Source of the DNA: Makana argininalis_C
GTDB lineage: Bacteria > Pseudomonadota > Gammaproteobacteria > Enterobacterales > Enterobacteriaceae
NCBI GenBank assembly: GCA_044442865.1
Contig: JBISJU010000001.1
Location: 186,001-250,000 of the forward strand
Length of the DNA: 64,000 nucleotides
Reading direction: 5' to 3'
Made by a program: the position numbers and the translations under genes. Below, piece by piece: positions 62,301-64,000 of the stretch (positions within the stretch are counted from its first letter, which is position 1; every line of letters starts with the position of its first letter). The notes beneath the pieces are model-generated. The model saw only the letters and a program-made list of their open reading frames with translations. It searched no databases and was not told the origin of the DNA.

Positions 62301-63478
62301 GTTGTTGATATACCTCTTTTTTCTAATTTAGCATATACAAAAGGTTTAAATAATTCTAATGCCATTTTCTTAGGAAGACCACATTGATGTAGTTTTAAAG
62401 ATGGACCAACAGTTATAACTGAACGTCCAGAATAATCAACTCTTTTACCTAAAAGGTTTTGTCTAAATCTACCCTGTTTACCTTTTATCATTTCAGATAA
62501 TGATTTTAATGGTCGTTTATTAGATGATGTAATTGCTTTGCCCCTTCTTCCGTTATCTAATACTGAGTCTACAGATTCTTGCAGCATACGTTTTTCATTA
62601 CGAATTATTATATCTGGAGCTGATAATTCTATAAGTCTTTTTAATCTATTATTTCTATTTATAACACGTCTATATAAATCATTCAGATCTGATGTTGCAA
62701 ATCTTCCTCCATCTAATGGTACTAAAGGACGTAGATCAGGTGGTAATACTGGCAATACTGTTAAAATCATCCAAGTTGGTTTATTACCACTATTAATAAA
62801 TGATTCTAAAATTTTAATACGTTTATTAATTTTTTTTATTTTAGTATCTGAAGTAGTAACATTTAATTTTTTATTTAGATTAAAATATTCTTTATTTAAA
62901 TCAATTTGATTTAATAAAAATTTTATAGCCTCTGCACCTATTTTTACTTCAAATTCATCACCAAATTTTTCAATAGCATTAATATATTGATCTTCATTAA
63001 TAATTTGACCATTCTTTAATTTTGTAATTCCACTTTCTATTACTATATAAGCTTCAAAATATAATATTTTTTCTATATCTTTTAGAGGCATATCTAATAA
63101 AATTCCTATTCTTGAAGGTAAAGACTTTAAAAACCAAATGTGTGCTACAGGCGCAGCTAATTCAATATGCCCCATTCTTTCCCTACGTACTTTAGAATTA
63201 GTAACTTCTACACCACATTTTTCACATACAATTCCTTTATGTTTTAACCTTTTATATTTTCCACATAAACATTCATAATCTTTTATAGGACCAAAAATTC
63301 TTGAACAAAATAATCCATCTCTTTCTGGTTTAAAAGTACGATAATTAATAGTTTCTGGTTTTTTAACCTCACCAAATGACCAAGATCTTATCATATTTGG
63401 AGAAGCTAAAGAAATTTTGATAGAATCAAAATCTTCTGTTTTGTTTTTTAATTTAGTAAAATTAAGAAAATCTTTCAC
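59345..63478 (-). CDS. rpoC: RNA polymerase beta' subunit
   Basis: Large catalytic subunit of RNA polymerase. It has 1377 residues (1407 in E. coli). The N-terminal zinc site CLCGKYKRLKHKGIVCEKC, the active-site NADFDGDQMAVH with its magnesium-binding aspartates, the bridge-helix/trigger-loop area (MRTFHIGGAASR) and the second zinc site (TCNTMYGVCANC with an upstream Cys in DDCKTS) are intact. The 30-residue shortening is mostly at the C-terminal end and in surface insertions. Directly downstream of rpoB. Confidence 0.98.
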   Translation of the reverse strand: MKDFLNFTKLKNKTEDFDSIKISLASPNMIRSWSFGEVKKPETINYRTFKPERDGLFCSRIFGPIKDYECLCGKYKRLKHKGIVCEKCGVEVTNSKVRRERMGHIELAAPVAHIWFLKSLPSRIGILLDMPLKDIEKILYFEAYIVIESGITKLKNGQIINEDQYINAIEKFGDEFEVKIGAEAIKFLLNQIDLNKEYFNLNKKLNVTTSDTKIKKINKRIKILESFINSGNKPTWMILTVLPVLPPDLRPLVPLDGGRFATSDLNDLYRRVINRNNRLKRLIELSAPDIIIRNEKRMLQESVDSVLDNGRRGKAITSSNKRPLKSLSEMIKGKQGRFRQNLLGKRVDYSGRSVITVGPSLKLHQCGLPKKMALELFKPFVYAKLEKRGISTTIKSAKKMVDNEESIVWDVLENVIRKYPIILNRAPTLHRLGIQAFEPILIEGKSIQLHPLVCASYNADFDGDQMAVHIPLTLESKSEARSLMMSTNNILSPANGEPIIVPSQDIVLGLYYMTRSKINAKGEGMILSGPKESELVYANGIAELHANVKVRIKEYIKVNKMFLKKQTIKNTTIGRSILWKIIPKGLKFSIINKTIDKKEISKIFNTCYRKLGLKKTIIFADQIMYIGFYYATKSGSSVGIDDILIPKNKQEIVREAEKEVFEIQTQFQSGLVTSSEKYNKIIDIWAAANDKVSNSMIKNLSNEIVINKSGKQEKQISFNSIFMMADSGARGSSAQIRQLAGMRGLMAKPDGFIIETPITANFKEGLNVLQYFISTHGARKGLADTALKTANSGYLTRRLVDAAQDVVVLEDDCKTSLGIIITTVIEGNNVKDNLTDRILGRVTAENILKPGTCEIIINKNTLLDETYCKIIKNNTIESVKVRSVVTCNTMYGVCANCYGRDLARGKLVKKGEAVGVIAAQSIGEPGTQLTMRTFHIGGAASRSVSTSNIKVKNSGIVNFVNTKFVISKIGKIIITSRNAEIRLLDDIGKIKEKYKVPYGCIISKGNGEKINKGEIIANWDPHTMPVISEVDGFVKLIDMIDGHNIIRQTDELTGLSSIVVLDTYAISNSISKNLRPKLKIVDSNGNHILIPGTEMSAQYFLPGKTIIQLEDGYKITSGDILARLPLEVYGTKDITGGLPKVADLFEARIPKDPAILSETSGIVSFGKETKDKIRLIISKKNGEKCYEEMIPKYRNLNVFEGEKIYRGDLISNGQESPYDILRLKGVNEFIQYITNEVQDIYRLQGVKINDKHIEVIIRQMLRKATIINKGDSNFLDGEQIEYSKIRIANIKLKKKCQKEIIFFRDLLGITKSSLSTESFISAASFQETTRVLTEASVSGKIDELRGLKENVIVGRLIPAGTGYKYHKKRNMNYIIKK

Positions 63479-63567
63479 AGAATTATTCCTGATTAAATTA
63501 TAAATTGTTATATTAGTAAAATTTAAATAAATATATAAAATATATTTTAAAAAAAAATATCAATTTT

Positions 63568-64000
63568 TTAATCTAAATCTATATTCAAAGCTAAAGATCT
63601 AATTTCTTTTAATAGAACATTAAACGATTCAGGCATTCCCGGTTCCATTATATTATTTCCATTAATTATATTTTTATACATTTTTATTCTTCCATTAACA
63701 TCGTCTGATTTAACTGTCAACATTTCTTGCAGAGTATATGAAGCACCATATGCTTCTAATGCCCATACTTCCATTTCACCAAAACGTTGTCCTCCGAATT
63801 GAGATTTACCACCTAAAGGTTGTTGAGTTATAAGACTATAAGCTCCTGTAGATCTGGAATGCATTTTATCATCAACTAAATGATTTAATTTTAACATATA
63901 CATATAACCTACTGTGACTTTATTTTCAAATTTTTCTCCAGTCAAACCATCAAATAAAGTTATTTTACCTGAAGTAGGTAAATTACTTAGTTTTAAAAGA
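63568..64000 (-). CDS. rpoB: RNA polymerase beta subunit (3' end only)
   Basis: C-terminal 143 residues of the beta subunit; the gene continues past the right edge with the frame open (LPTSGKITLFDG before LTGEKFENKVTVG). The YMYMLKLNHLVDDKMHSRSTG, QPLGGKSQFGGQRFGEMEVWALEAYGA and EMLTVKSDDVNGR blocks match E. coli RpoB, and the protein ends LNIDLD. It is 89 bases upstream of rpoC in the conserved rpoBC order. Confidence 0.97.
   Translation of the reverse strand, partial: LLKLSNLPTSGKITLFDGLTGEKFENKVTVGYMYMLKLNHLVDDKMHSRSTGAYSLITQQPLGGKSQFGGQRFGEMEVWALEAYGASYTLQEMLTVKSDDVNGRIKMYKNIINGNNIMEPGMPESFNVLLKEIRSLALNIDLD

Overview
The window is an AT-rich, gene-dense stretch of a strongly reduced bacterial chromosome. 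Proteins, gene neighbourhoods and rRNA place it with Enterobacterales: hslUV-rpmE, era-rnc-lepA, der-hisS-rlmN, prfB-lysS, aceE-aceF-lpd, carAB and a 16S-tRNA-Glu-23S-5S operon, each close in length to the Escherichia coli homologue. The A/T drift of coding and non-coding DNA, near-exclusive TAA stops, lysine/asparagine/isoleucine-rich proteins, long poly(A) runs, shortened C-termini and absence of mobile elements, phage or CRISPR point to an obligate, host-restricted (probably insect) endosymbiont. The species cannot be named from this sequence alone.

Layout. 1-13135: end of hslU, hslV, rpmE, ydjM-like, tktA, uvrD, RNase P RNA, rsmI, rpsI-rplM, valS, ligA. 13259-18366: one rRNA operon on the minus strand with promoter, boxA and RNase III stems. 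18560-27000: rluD, argG, mnmG, ssb, zitB-like, nfuA, ndh, fabB. 28283-33951: complete pyruvate dehydrogenase operon. 34043-44390: rsmA, carAB, pgl, ygfZ, prfB-lysS. 44423-56109: mostly minus-strand der, hisS, rlmN, tRNA-Leu (plus), era, rnc, lepA, hldE kinase domain, trpS, rpe, suhB. 56110-57092: a 1-kb gap without a gene. 57093-64000: prfA, ychF, rpoC and the 3' end of rpoB.

Functionally the set is translation and RNA maturation (rRNA, RNase P, RNase III, Era, LepA, both release factors, four tRNA synthetases, rRNA and tRNA modification), transcription (rpoBC, SuhB), minimal replication/repair (SSB, UvrD, LigA), carbon and energy metabolism (transketolase, Rpe, 6-phosphogluconolactonase, PDH, type II NADH dehydrogenase), Fe-S maintenance (NfuA, YgfZ), carbamoyl phosphate and arginine synthesis (CarAB, ArgG), fatty-acid elongation (FabB), zinc efflux and HslUV proteolysis.

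No new operon-scale system is evident. The most interesting signals are changes inside conserved machinery. SuhB has lost most of its metal-binding catalytic residues while rRNA boxA elements remain, which suggests an antitermination-only SuhB. Release factor 2 has lost its autoregulatory frameshift and has NPF in place of the SPF stop-codon-reading motif, while only one gene here uses UGA. Others are a structurally aberrant tRNA-Leu(UAA), an AceF whose second lipoyl domain lacks its lysine, HldE reduced to its kinase half, an rpsI that appears to start at ATT, and prfA/ychF with start codons back to back.
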